This document shows, one piece after another, positions 30,180 through 38,466 of a stretch of 64,000 bases of DNA. This DNA is from Candidatus Copromonas faecavium (nom. illeg.). Lineage in GTDB: Bacteria; Bacillota; Clostridia; Lachnospirales; Lachnospiraceae. The notes below the pieces were generated by a model. That model had not been told where the DNA came from. It worked only from the letters and a program-made list of their open reading frames with translations, and searched no databases. The position numbers were made by a program, and so were the translations under genes. The stretch is from NCBI GenBank assembly GCA_018712915.1, contig DVGC01000025.1:29344-93343 (forward strand). Direction: 5' to 3'. The first letter of the stretch is position 1. Every line of letters begins with the position of its first letter.

Positions 30180-31622
30180 TTAGTAGGTTTCCAAAGGCGG
30201 CAGGACACTGTCGGGCAGAGGACAGGTGTAGGCTCCGCCATTGCGTTTCTTTACTTCTTCCTTTGCTCTTTCTATGATATCAGGCCGGTCCATGGTCCGG
30301 ACACAGGAAAGTGCCATAACCTTTGCCGCCGTCAACAGTCCTTTATGAGCCAGAGGGCTGCAGGACTGTGCCACCATCTGCCAGGTATGTCCCACATTTC
30401 CGATGCAGGCGGTGGCAATGTTCAGATTGAGAGTGGGCGCTGCATAGCCCACGTCACCCACGTCGGTGGATCCGGCACTTAAGGTAATGCTGGCCGGATT
30501 GAAAGGATGAACTTCCGAATCCAGCGGCCGTTCCAGGATCTCCTCCAGCCGGTCTTCCCCATAGGTTTCTACGATTTGCTTTTTAATGGATTCCATGGTG
30601 GCGCCATGGTAAGTATGAAGAAATTCCCTTGCCATTGCATAATCGGATTCCTCCCACTTGGGAGCGCCCACCTCCTTCAGGCATTCATCGGCCACTTCCG
30701 CCAGGGCATTGTTGGGAATGTATTCGGTAAAGGCCATGGACAGATCACAGGTCATGGTGGTGTCGGTCATGATAGCGGCGCCTCTGGCCACATTTTTAAC
30801 CCGTTCAAACAGCTCCTTTGTCTGGGAAACCCATGGAGCCCGGACTTCATAGCGGATGACGGCATGATCCTGAACCACGTTGGGAGCAGTTCCGCCGGCA
30901 TCAATGTAGGCATAATGGATTCTGGCCTCGGGAATCATATGTTCTCTCAGATAATTGCAGCCCACGTTCATTAATTCTACGGCATCCAGCGCGCTCCGGC
31001 CCAGATAGGGGCATCCGCCGGCGTGGGCGGAAACACCTTGAAATTCAAAGTTGGCTCCCATAATGGCGTTGCTGTGAGTGGCCTCCACTTCATTCCTGGT
31101 CGCCGGATGCCAGGTATAAATGAAATCCACATCGTTGAACATCCCGGCCCGTGCCATAAACTGCTTGGAACCGGCACCCTCCTCGGCAGGACAGCCGAAA
31201 TAGATGATGGTACCGTCTTTTTTAAATTCCTTCAGATATTCTTTCACAGCCAGAGCGGCAGCCAGGGAACCGGTACCGAGGGCACAGTGACCGCAGCCAT
31301 GACCGGGAGCGCCCGGGCTGACCGGCTCTTTTTCCGCCAGGGCCGCTTTCTGGCTTAAGGAAGAGAGGGCGTCATATTCGCCCAGGATTCCCATAACCGG
31401 CCTGCCGCTTCCGTAAGAAAACCGTCCGGTAAAGCAGGTGGGGATGCCGGCATCGCCTTCTGTCAGCGTAAAGCCTTCTTCTTTTAAGATGGATTTTAAA
31501 AGCTCTGCTGATTTTGTCTCATGGAAGGCCAGCTCCGCATACTCCCAGATCTTATCGTTGGCGTCAAGGATTTTTTGGGATTTTTCATCGATAACATGTG
31601 TAAGAAATTCCAGATCGTTCAT
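30180..31622 (-). CDS. abgB: M20-family amidohydrolase, AbgB-like
   Basis: 480 aa. M20 metallopeptidase with the metal motif GHGCGHC, CPAEEGAGSKQF (catalytic Glu and metal ligand) and a lid domain with the VSAHAGG signature, then GSTDVGDV near the C-terminus. It fits the AbgB/p-aminobenzoyl-glutamate hydrolase and related indole-acetyl/aminoacylase group; cytoplasmic. The precise amide substrate is not established. ATG 31622 is preceded by AAAGGAAAC; the longer frame to 31697 has no ribosome site. No abgA-like partner is adjacent. Confidence 0.88.
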   Translation of the reverse strand: MNDLEFLTHVIDEKSQKILDANDKIWEYAELAFHETKSAELLKSILKEEGFTLTEGDAGIPTCFTGRFSYGSGRPVMGILGEYDALSSLSQKAALAEKEPVSPGAPGHGCGHCALGTGSLAAALAVKEYLKEFKKDGTIIYFGCPAEEGAGSKQFMARAGMFNDVDFIYTWHPATRNEVEATHSNAIMGANFEFQGVSAHAGGCPYLGRSALDAVELMNVGCNYLREHMIPEARIHYAYIDAGGTAPNVVQDHAVIRYEVRAPWVSQTKELFERVKNVARGAAIMTDTTMTCDLSMAFTEYIPNNALAEVADECLKEVGAPKWEESDYAMAREFLHTYHGATMESIKKQIVETYGEDRLEEILERPLDSEVHPFNPASITLSAGSTDVGDVGYAAPTLNLNIATACIGNVGHTWQMVAQSCSPLAHKGLLTAAKVMALSCVRTMDRPDIIERAKEEVKKRNGGAYTCPLPDSVLPPLETY

Positions 31623-31692
31623 GCTGTTTCCTTTCTCCGGCGACAGTGTCTGCGTACCAGGGGAGTGCCCTGTCCCTTGCACTGATGCCGGG

Positions 31693-31805
31693 ATCATATG
31701 ATATCAGGTTCCGGTATCACAATGGTTCAAGAATCTAATCCGCGGCATATGCAATGAATATATGTGCTATTAACACTCTGCTATGCTGCATTGATAGTTT
31801 ACTAT
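31693..31805. promoter_or_regulatory. Intergenic region with two AT-rich palindromes
   Basis: Between the divergent abgB-like gene and the response regulator. ATCATATGAT (31693-31702) and ATAGT-TT-ACTAT (31794-31805) are symmetric and could be operators. No clear minus-strand promoter could be fixed. Confidence 0.35.
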
Positions 31806-31855
31806 AGTTTGGGAGAAAGCACAATGAGTTTTTAGGGCAATTCTGCGGCAGGGTA

Positions 31856-31884
31856 TTTACCGGAAAAGTGGGTCATGTTATGAT
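31856..31884 (+). promoter_or_regulatory. Promoter of response-regulator operon
   Basis: TTTACC (31856-31861), 17-nt spacer, extended -10 TGT-TATGAT (TATGAT 31879-31884). The leader would be very short (about 16 nt) before ATG 31907. Confidence 0.5.
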
Positions 31885-31906
31885 AAGGAGCAAGGAGGGG
31901 ATTAGA

Positions 31907-32608
31907 ATGGCAAAACGGATTTATGTGGCAGATGATGAGAAGAATATCTGCTTTCTGATAGAGAATTTCCTGGAAAAAGAGGGATTTGAAGTAGAATGTT
32001 TCGGAGACGGCGAATCCCTTCTGGAGGCGTGTGAAAAGCAGATGCCGGACTTGTGCATTCTGGATATTATGATGCCGGGAATGGATGGGCTGACGGTCTG
32101 TACCCGGTTAAGAAAGATGAGCAATGTGCCGATTATTATCGTTTCAGCGAAGGATTCGCCGCTGGACAGGATTACAGGAATTACGCTGGGAAGCGATGAC
32201 TATATGGTGAAGCCGTTCCTGCCTCTGGAGCTTGTGACCAGGGTAAAGGCATTGTTTCGCCGGGTGGACGCATTTTCCAGCCCGGAAGAGGCCAGGGAAG
32301 ATTATGAGCTGGGGGATATCCAGCTTTCTCCCAAACGGCGGGCAGCGAAGCTAAAAGGGGCGGATTTATCCCTGACACCGCTGGAGTTTGACTTTCTTTG
32401 CCATATGATGGCCCATCCGGAGCATGCAGCCAGCCGCGATGACCTTCTAAAGGCGCTCTGGAAGGTGGACAGCCGTGAAGTGGACACCAGGGCCGTAGAT
32501 GACATGGTGAAACGTCTGAGAAAGAAACTAAAAGAGCAGGGAAGCTGCGTCAGAATCGAAACCGTATGGGGTTATGGATTCCGGCTGACGGCAGGAGGCG
32601 AGGAATGA
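31907..32608 (+). CDS. OmpR/PhoB-family response regulator
   Basis: 233 aa. Receiver domain (about 1-120) with the acidic pair DD near residue 10, phosphoacceptor D53 in ILDIMMPGMDG and the conserved Lys in SAKDSPLD; C-terminal winged-helix DNA-binding domain (about 130-230). AAGGAGGGG is 6 nt before ATG 31907. It overlaps the histidine kinase by 4 nt (ATGA), so the pair is translationally coupled. Target genes are unknown; the small secreted protein downstream is a candidate. Confidence 0.95.
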   Translation: MAKRIYVADDEKNICFLIENFLEKEGFEVECFGDGESLLEACEKQMPDLCILDIMMPGMDGLTVCTRLRKMSNVPIIIVSAKDSPLDRITGITLGSDDYMVKPFLPLELVTRVKALFRRVDAFSSPEEAREDYELGDIQLSPKRRAAKLKGADLSLTPLEFDFLCHMMAHPEHAASRDDLLKALWKVDSREVDTRAVDDMVKRLRKKLKEQGSCVRIETVWGYGFRLTAGGEE

Positions 32609-34065
32609 AGCTGAGCATCCGGATGAAAATCTTTCTTCCGGTCATGCTGCTTCTGATTGTGTTTCCCCTGACCTTCTGGCTGGTGTTCCGGTCTTCGCTG
32701 GATGTGCATATGAATTTCAATATCCGCAGATCCCTGGAGAACCTGGCCGGAGAAATGGACAGGCTGATTGGTGATTACCAGGAGCAGTACGAAGAGGAGG
32801 GCGGACAGGCATCAGACGGAGAAGGGCAGTTCAGGGAAAATGAACTTCTTATGGAGCTGCGCCAGTTAATCCAGACAAAAACTGGTGTGAACTGGCTGGT
32901 TCTGGGAGATCGGTACCGGGTGCTTCATCCCCAGAACTATGATGATGAGCCGATTATGACTTCCCTGTATTCGGAGTATTTAAGTCAGGTATCGGCAGCC
33001 GGAGAGTCTGCCTGGAAGGAAGGCGAAATTTTTGAGGATTCCATCGAGGGGAACCAGTATGTGCTGTACTGCCGGACAGTGGAACCGATTGGAAATCAGA
33101 ATGTTCGCTGCCTGATTCTTTACAGCCCCCTTTATGATACCAGGGAGATTTTGGATGATGTATCCGGTCTGGTATTTCTGATTATTGCCGTTATGGCGGC
33201 TGTTTCTATTATAATCGTCTGGTTTGTGGCCGGCAGCATTTCCGGTCCGGTAAGACGGCTCTGTGAGGCGGCCCGCGGAATCGGAGAAAAGAAATTCCGC
33301 CGGGTGGAAACCAGGGCAACGGTGAAGGAATTGTGCGAGCTGGAGGATGAGATTAACCAGATGCAGGAAAAGCTGTCGAAGGCAGACGAGGCGGAGCGCG
33401 CCTTTTTCCAGAATGCATCCCATGAACTGCGGACTCCGCTCATGTCTATCAGCGGATATGCCCAGGGGATTCAGCGGGGAGTTTTTGAGGATGTGTCCCA
33501 GGCTGCCGGGGTGATTCTGGATGAGAGCCGGAGGCTGACGGAGGTGGTGGACGGCATCCTGACGCTGACCAGGATGGACCAGCTCCGGTATCAGGTGGTT
33601 CCGGTGGAAGTGGAGCTGAATGCCTTTGTGGAGGATCAGCTGGAACGGCTGGAGGGGCTGGCCTATCAAAGGAAGATCCGGCTGGAATTTCACCCGCAGA
33701 AGGAGCATAAAATCACAACGGATGCCATGCTGCTGAGCCGCGCCTATTCCAATATTATGTCTAACTGTATCCGGTACGCGAAATCGGAGGTCCGGACAGA
33801 AATTTTCAGGGACGGGGAATGGGTGCGGATCAGGGTAACGGATGACGGACCAGGGCTCGGGAAGGAGGAGCTGCCCCATCTGTTCGACCGGTTTTATAAA
33901 GGGAAAAACGGAAATCATGGGCTGGGCCTTTCTATCGCGAAGGCATCCATGGAATATATGGGCGGAACGGTTACAGCCGTAAGCCGGGAAAACGGAGCCG
34001 AGTTTTTAATGGGAATGCCGCAGGATTGCCGCAGCTTGACCATAGAAGAACGGGAGGTTTTGTGA
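32605..34065 (+). CDS. Sensor histidine kinase
   Basis: 486 aa. TM1 (about 10-28), an extracytoplasmic sensor region of about 155 residues, TM2 (about 188-208), HAMP, HisKA with phosphoacceptor H273 in ASHELRTPLMS, and HATPase with the N box (NIMSNCIRYAK), DDGPGLG and GLGLSIAKASMEYMGG. The sensed signal is not recognisable. The start overlaps the response-regulator stop (ATGA at 32605) and has GGAGGCGAGG upstream. Confidence 0.95.
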   Translation: MKLSIRMKIFLPVMLLLIVFPLTFWLVFRSSLDVHMNFNIRRSLENLAGEMDRLIGDYQEQYEEEGGQASDGEGQFRENELLMELRQLIQTKTGVNWLVLGDRYRVLHPQNYDDEPIMTSLYSEYLSQVSAAGESAWKEGEIFEDSIEGNQYVLYCRTVEPIGNQNVRCLILYSPLYDTREILDDVSGLVFLIIAVMAAVSIIIVWFVAGSISGPVRRLCEAARGIGEKKFRRVETRATVKELCELEDEINQMQEKLSKADEAERAFFQNASHELRTPLMSISGYAQGIQRGVFEDVSQAAGVILDESRRLTEVVDGILTLTRMDQLRYQVVPVEVELNAFVEDQLERLEGLAYQRKIRLEFHPQKEHKITTDAMLLSRAYSNIMSNCIRYAKSEVRTEIFRDGEWVRIRVTDDGPGLGKEELPHLFDRFYKGKNGNHGLGLSIAKASMEYMGGTVTAVSRENGAEFLMGMPQDCRSLTIEEREVL

Positions 34066-34095
34066 TAAGATAAAATCAGCAAAGGAGGACAGAGA

Positions 34096-34542
34096 ATGAA
34101 ACGATGGATCTTTCTGTTCAGCCTGATGGCCTGCCTGGTATGCACGCCGTTTACAGGACTTGCCAATGATACAGACGCTGCGCAGCAGAAGTATGAAGAG
34201 GCAATTTCCGAAAACTGGAAGGAAATGCTGAAAGGGAGTATCCGGCTGGATACGTTGAATGCTGAAAACAATACCCATCTTCTCTGGTGGCAGGACGTGG
34301 AAAACCCGTCCAAGGAGGCAGCCGCCCTGGTGGAGCAGATTGAGGCTCTGATGGAGCAGCAGGAAGAGGACCAGGAGAGTATGGATCCTTATACAAAGGC
34401 CAAAAAGGCCTGTGATGAGAAGATGAATGCAGATGGAGCCAATGCGGCTCTGGAAAACATCATCCGGATACAGCAGGACAGGATCGAGGATCAGGAGGAG
34501 CTGGCAAAGCTCTGGGAGAAAGTAGACGGATTGGTGAAGTGA
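34096..34542 (+). CDS. Small secreted protein of unknown function, with the two-component system
   Basis: 148 aa. N-terminal signal sequence (KRWIFLFSLMACLVCTPFTGLA). The mature part is highly helical and acidic, with WWQDVENPSKEAAALVEQIE and a C-terminal helix IQQDRIEDQEELAKLWEKV, suggesting a helical hairpin or coiled coil. A lipobox-like LMAC occurs but the preceding hydrophobic stretch is short, so lipidation is uncertain. It starts 30 nt after the kinase with AAAGGAGGAC upstream, so it is the third gene of the operon; it may be an input or output partner. Family not recognised. Confidence 0.78.
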   Translation: MKRWIFLFSLMACLVCTPFTGLANDTDAAQQKYEEAISENWKEMLKGSIRLDTLNAENNTHLLWWQDVENPSKEAAALVEQIEALMEQQEEDQESMDPYTKAKKACDEKMNADGANAALENIIRIQQDRIEDQEELAKLWEKVDGLVK

Positions 34543-34555
34543 CGGATTACAAAGG

Positions 34556-34591
34556 AAAAAGCTGTGAGGTTGAATGCCCCACAGCTTTTTT
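34556..34591 (+). terminator. Terminator after two-component operon
   Basis: 11-bp perfect stem AAAAAGCTGTG / CACAGCTTTTT (34556-34566 and 34580-34590), ending in a six-T run. Confidence 0.88.
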
Positions 34592-34613
34592 GGCTACTAT
34601 TTACAAAAAGAAG

Positions 34614-34642
34614 TGGAAAAATCAGCTGGAATATGGTTAAAT
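34614..34642 (+). promoter_or_regulatory. Possible promoter of S1-relQ-dtd operon
   Basis: TGGAAA (34614-34619), 17-nt spacer, extended -10 TGG-TTAAAT (34637-34642), 40 nt before ATG 34683. Confidence 0.45.
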
Positions 34643-34682
34643 AGGAGTAGACAATTTTAAGCGGTAAAGGAGTGAAGAAGTT

Positions 34683-35576
34683 ATGGAATCGATGAATGAT
34701 TTTAAAGAGGAGCTGGAAGCTTCCTTAAAACAGATACGAATCGGCGATATGGTAACGGGAACCGTTATTGATGTGACGGATGATGCAGTCCTGGTGGATT
34801 TGAAATCGTATGCGGACGGAGTGATCCGCAAAGAGGATGTGAGCGAGGATCTGGATTTTAATATGAAGGAGATGCTCCATCCGGGGGATGAAATTCAGGC
34901 AACAGTGGTGGATACCAACGACGGAGAAGGAAGGATGGTGCTTTCCGGCAAGGCGGCCAATGCTCTTTTGGCCTGGGATAAATTAAGAACGATGATGGAA
35001 GAACGGACGGTGGCGACAGTCAAGGTGGCTGAAATCGTCAAGTCCGGAGCTGTGGCCTATCTGGAGGGAATCCGAGGCTTTATTCCTGCTTCCCGGCTGT
35101 CGGACGAATATGTGGAGGATCTGACGGAGTTTGAAGGGAAAAATCTGGATGTGACGGTTATTACAGCCGATGAAGAGGATCACCGGCTGGTGCTTTCTGC
35201 CAGAGAGACGGCAAGAGAGAAAAAGCAGGAGGAGAAAAACCGGCAGATTGCCAAATGCGAGGTCGGCGCAGTGATGACGGGAACAGTGGAGACCTTAAAG
35301 CCTTACGGCGCTTTTGTGGCTCTGGAGAACGGTTTGACCGGCCTGGTGCATATTTCCCAGATCAGCACAAAAAGAATCAAGCATCCCGGCGTGGCATTAA
35401 AAGAGGGCCAGCAGGTAAAGGTTAAGATTCTTTCCACCGCGGATCATAAAATCAGTCTCAGCATCAAGGCGCTGGAGGAGGAAGAACCGGAGCAGGAGGA
35501 AAACTTCGACTATCAGGAAAATGGCCAGGCAAGCACTTCTCTCGGCTCTCTGTTAAAGGGAATCAAACTGAATTAG
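34683..35576 (+). CDS. S1-domain RNA-binding protein (short RpsA-like)
   Basis: 297 aa with three S1 (OB-fold) domains: about 18-88 (GDMVTGTVIDVTDDAVLVDL), 104-175 and 194-262 (GAVMTGTVETLKPYGAFVAL, GLVHISQIS). The third is the most canonical. Firmicutes carry such short S1 homologues; roles in translation initiation or RNA decay are proposed, not shown here. A short acidic tail follows. AAAGGAGTGA precedes ATG 34683. First gene of a tight operon with relQ, dtd and an M18 peptidase. Confidence 0.9.
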   Translation: MESMNDFKEELEASLKQIRIGDMVTGTVIDVTDDAVLVDLKSYADGVIRKEDVSEDLDFNMKEMLHPGDEIQATVVDTNDGEGRMVLSGKAANALLAWDKLRTMMEERTVATVKVAEIVKSGAVAYLEGIRGFIPASRLSDEYVEDLTEFEGKNLDVTVITADEEDHRLVLSARETAREKKQEEKNRQIAKCEVGAVMTGTVETLKPYGAFVALENGLTGLVHISQISTKRIKHPGVALKEGQQVKVKILSTADHKISLSIKALEEEEPEQEENFDYQENGQASTSLGSLLKGIKLN

Positions 35577-35612
35577 GGCGGAAATGAAAAGCCTGAGAGA
35601 GGAGGCGGCAGC

Positions 35613-36332
35613 ATGACAAATGAAACAGGCGCTGTTGACCAGATCGATCAGTGGAAATCAACGATGTTTTTATACAGTTCAGCTCTCAAATCCATCAACA
35701 CGAAGATCGAGATCCTTAACAATGAATTTATACAGCTTTATAATTACAATCCTATTGAACACATCACGTCCAGGTTAAAGACGCCGGCCAGCATTGTGAA
35801 AAAGCTGAAAAATGACGGCAGGGAGGTTACCATCGAGAACATGGTGGAATACCTCAACGACATTGCCGGAATCCGGATTATCTGCTCCTTTATGTCGGAT
35901 ATTTATCCGATTGCCGACATGATTGCCAGGCAGACGGATATTACGGTGCTTCATGTGAAGGACTATATCAAGTATCCGAAATCCAACGGCTATAAGAGCT
36001 ATCATATGGTGGTGACGATTCCCGTGTACCTGATCGACGGGAAAAAGGATACGAAGGTGGAAATCCAGATCCGTACCATCGCCATGGACTTCTGGGCGTC
36101 CCTGGAGCATAAGATTGCGTACAAGTTTGAGGGAAATCCGCCGAAACGTCTGGTTTCCGAGCTGAAAGCCTGTGCGGATATGGTGGATATGCTGGATGCG
36201 AAGATGTTTTCTTTGAACAATGAGATTATGAAGCTGGAAGAAGCAAAGAGAGCGGAAGAAGCGAGAAAGAGAGAGCTGGAAGAAGAAATGGAGATGGAGG
36301 AGGAGCTTCCGCCGGCAGGCGGAGATACGTAG
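35613..36332 (+). CDS. relQ: Small alarmone synthetase RelQ/YjbM-type
   Basis: 239 aa, synthetase domain only (no HD hydrolase, TGS or ACT domains), so it would make (p)ppGpp from ATP and GDP/GTP. Signature motifs: [35 protein letters not shown] and [20 protein letters not shown] charged helix of Glu/Arg repeats ([16 protein letters not shown]) ends the protein, longer than in typical RelQ. AGAGGAGGCGG precedes ATG 35613. Confidence 0.93.
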   Translation: MTNETGAVDQIDQWKSTMFLYSSALKSINTKIEILNNEFIQLYNYNPIEHITSRLKTPASIVKKLKNDGREVTIENMVEYLNDIAGIRIICSFMSDIYPIADMIARQTDITVLHVKDYIKYPKSNGYKSYHMVVTIPVYLIDGKKDTKVEIQIRTIAMDFWASLEHKIAYKFEGNPPKRLVSELKACADMVDMLDAKMFSLNNEIMKLEEAKRAEEARKRELEEEMEMEEELPPAGGDT

Positions 36333-36336
36333 GATT

Positions 36337-36810
36337 ATGAGAGTAGTGCTTCAAAGAGTGAAACATGCGTCCGTTCAGGTGGACGGAGAAACCATTGGCT
36401 CTATTGAAAAGGGATTTCTGATTCTTTTAGGAGTATCAGACCGGGACGACGAGAAAATAGCCGACCAGATGGCGGATAAAATCTGCCGTCTAAGAATCTT
36501 TGAAGATGAAAACGGGAAAACGAATCTGGCGATCAAAGATGTGGGCGGCAGCCTGCTGGTGGTAAGCCAGTTTACCCTGTATGCGGACTGCCGCAGAGGA
36601 AATCGTCCGGGCTTTACCGGAGCCGGTTCTCCGGCGGAGGCCAAACGGCTTTATGAATACTTTACCGAGCGGTGCAAAACCCATGTAGAGCATGTGGAGC
36701 ATGGAGAATTTGGCGCCGATATGAAGGTGGAGCTTTTAAATGACGGCCCGTTTACACTGATGCTGGACAGCGACGAGCTGTTTGCGCGCGCGGCGGGCGC
36801 TGCAAAATAA
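36337..36810 (+). CDS. dtd: D-aminoacyl-tRNA deacylase
   Basis: 157-aa homochirality editing enzyme that removes D-amino acids (and Gly from tRNA-Ala) from t[18 protein letters not shown] is the catalytic motif; the cross-subunit motif usually written GPVT appears as GPFTLMLDS, a mild variation. It starts 4 nt after relQ; the ribosome site lies in the end of relQ. Confidence 0.96.
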   Translation: MRVVLQRVKHASVQVDGETIGSIEKGFLILLGVSDRDDEKIADQMADKICRLRIFEDENGKTNLAIKDVGGSLLVVSQFTLYADCRRGNRPGFTGAGSPAEAKRLYEYFTERCKTHVEHVEHGEFGADMKVELLNDGPFTLMLDSDELFARAAGAAK

Positions 36811-36828
36811 GAAACGGAGGGGAATACG

Positions 36829-38220
36829 ATGAACGGCAAGGATCTGGAAAAGGAACTGTTATGGGAGACACCCCATATTGCCAAGGCGGCTCCTGCACAG
36901 CGGGAGGAAGCGCAGAGCTTCTGCGAAGGCTATAAAAAGTTTTTAAACGAAGGAAAAACCGAAAGAGAATGTGTGAAGACGGCAGCCGCCATGTTAAAGG
37001 CGGCCGGATATCAGGAGTTTGACCGGAATCGGACTTATCAGGCAGGAGACAAGATTTACTGGAACAACAGGGGAAAAGCACTGGCGGCAGCCACCATCGG
37101 CTCGCTTTCTTTGGAGGAGGGATTCCGGCTGAATGCGGCTCATATTGATTCGCCCAGGCTGGATTTAAAACCCAACCCTCTTTTTGAAAAGAATGAAATT
37201 GCCTATCTGAAGCCTCATTATTATGGAGGAATCCGCAAGTATCAATGGAGTACGGTTCCTCTTGCCATGCACGGCGTTGTGGTGCGCCAGGACGGCGAGG
37301 TGATTGAGGTTTCTATCGGAGAGAAGGAAGGCGAACCCCAGTTCTGTATTACGGATCTGCTTCCCCATCTGGCGGCTGAGCACAATGGCAGAAAGCTGGG
37401 AGACGGCATTAAGGGAGAAGAATTAAATATTATAATCGGCTCCATTCCCTTTGTGGGCGAGGACGACGAGACCTTGAAAACTCCCGTTAAGCTGATGGCC
37501 ATGAAGCTGTTAAATGAGAAATATGGAATGACGGAGAAAGACTTTACCAGGGCGGAGCTGGAAATGGTTCCGGCCTATAAAGCAGTGGATATTGGGCTGG
37601 ACAGAAGCCTGGTGGGCGCTTACGGACAGGACGACAGGGTATGCGCCTATACGGCTCTGAGAGCAGAGATAGAAGCAAAGTCCCCGGCCCATACGACTCT
37701 GACGGTTCTGGCAGACAAGGAAGAGGTAGGCTCTTCCGGAAACACCGGATTGAACTCGGATTTCCTTCTGCATATCATGGCGGATCTGGCAGAAAACATG
37801 GGCGCCCATTTCCATACGGTGCTGCGCCATTCCATCTGTCTGTCTTCGGATGTGAATGCGGCGTATGATCCGACCTTCGCTTCTGTTTATGAGGAGCGGA
37901 ATGCCTGCTACATCAACCGGGGCTGCGTGCTGACCAAATATACGGGAGCCAGAGGAAAATCCGGCACCAACGATGCCAGCGCAGAAACCATGGCCCAGGT
38001 CATCCGGATCATGGATGAGAACGGTGTTTACTGGCAGACCGGAGAGCTGGGAGCCGTTGATGTGGGAGGCGGCGGAACCATCGCTCAGTTTGTGGCTTCC
38101 ATGGACGTGGATGTGGTGGATCTGGGAGTTCCGATCTTATCCATGCATGCGCCCTTTGAGCTGGCTTCCAAGCTGGATGTGTACAACACGTACCGCGCAT
38201 TCTGTGCGTTTTACCGTTAA
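36829..38220 (+). CDS. M18-family aminopeptidase
   Basis: 463 aa. Co-catalytic zinc peptidase of the M18 (aspartyl/lysosomal aminopeptidase-like) family: AAHIDSPRLDLKP with the first metal His and Asp, DKEEVGSSGNTG with the catalytic Glu pair, and a C-terminal SMHAPFELASKLD region. Cytoplasmic peptide trimming is the expected role. It begins 18 nt after dtd (AAACGGAGGGG site) and ends the operon ahead of a strong hairpin. Confidence 0.94.
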   Translation: MNGKDLEKELLWETPHIAKAAPAQREEAQSFCEGYKKFLNEGKTERECVKTAAAMLKAAGYQEFDRNRTYQAGDKIYWNNRGKALAAATIGSLSLEEGFRLNAAHIDSPRLDLKPNPLFEKNEIAYLKPHYYGGIRKYQWSTVPLAMHGVVVRQDGEVIEVSIGEKEGEPQFCITDLLPHLAAEHNGRKLGDGIKGEELNIIIGSIPFVGEDDETLKTPVKLMAMKLLNEKYGMTEKDFTRAELEMVPAYKAVDIGLDRSLVGAYGQDDRVCAYTALRAEIEAKSPAHTTLTVLADKEEVGSSGNTGLNSDFLLHIMADLAENMGAHFHTVLRHSICLSSDVNAAYDPTFASVYEERNACYINRGCVLTKYTGARGKSGTNDASAETMAQVIRIMDENGVYWQTGELGAVDVGGGGTIAQFVASMDVDVVDLGVPILSMHAPFELASKLDVYNTYRAFCAFYR

Positions 38221-38240
38221 TCAGCAGGAAACGGAATCCG

Positions 38241-38283
38241 GCAGGCCCATCGAACCTTTTGCAGTGTCCGATGGGCCTGCTTT
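38241..38283 (+). terminator. Terminator after M18 peptidase
   Basis: Perfect 12-bp stem GCAGGCCCATCG / CGATGGGCCTGC (38241-38252 and 38269-38280) with a 16-nt loop and TTTAT. Confidence 0.75.
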
Positions 38284-38389
38284 ATGGAATGCGGCGGGCA
38301 GACAGCGGGAGAAATCTTAAAATTATATGAAAAGTCTTTCTTATGCCAGTTTGGTGTGGTAGAATATTTCATTGCATAACAATGACGGC

Positions 38390-38417
38390 TTTGACCCGGG
38401 CTTATGCCCGGGTCAAA
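38390..38417. promoter_or_regulatory. Perfect palindromic hairpin upstream of foldase gene
   Basis: TTTGACCCGGGC-TTAT-GCCCGGGTCAAA, 12-bp arms, about 50 nt before the foldase ATG. No T-run follows on the plus strand, so it is more likely an operator or leader stem. Confidence 0.5.
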
Positions 38418-38466
38418 AAATGAAATCGGTTATTGAAAAGACGAGGAAAGGAAAAAGAAAACAGAT

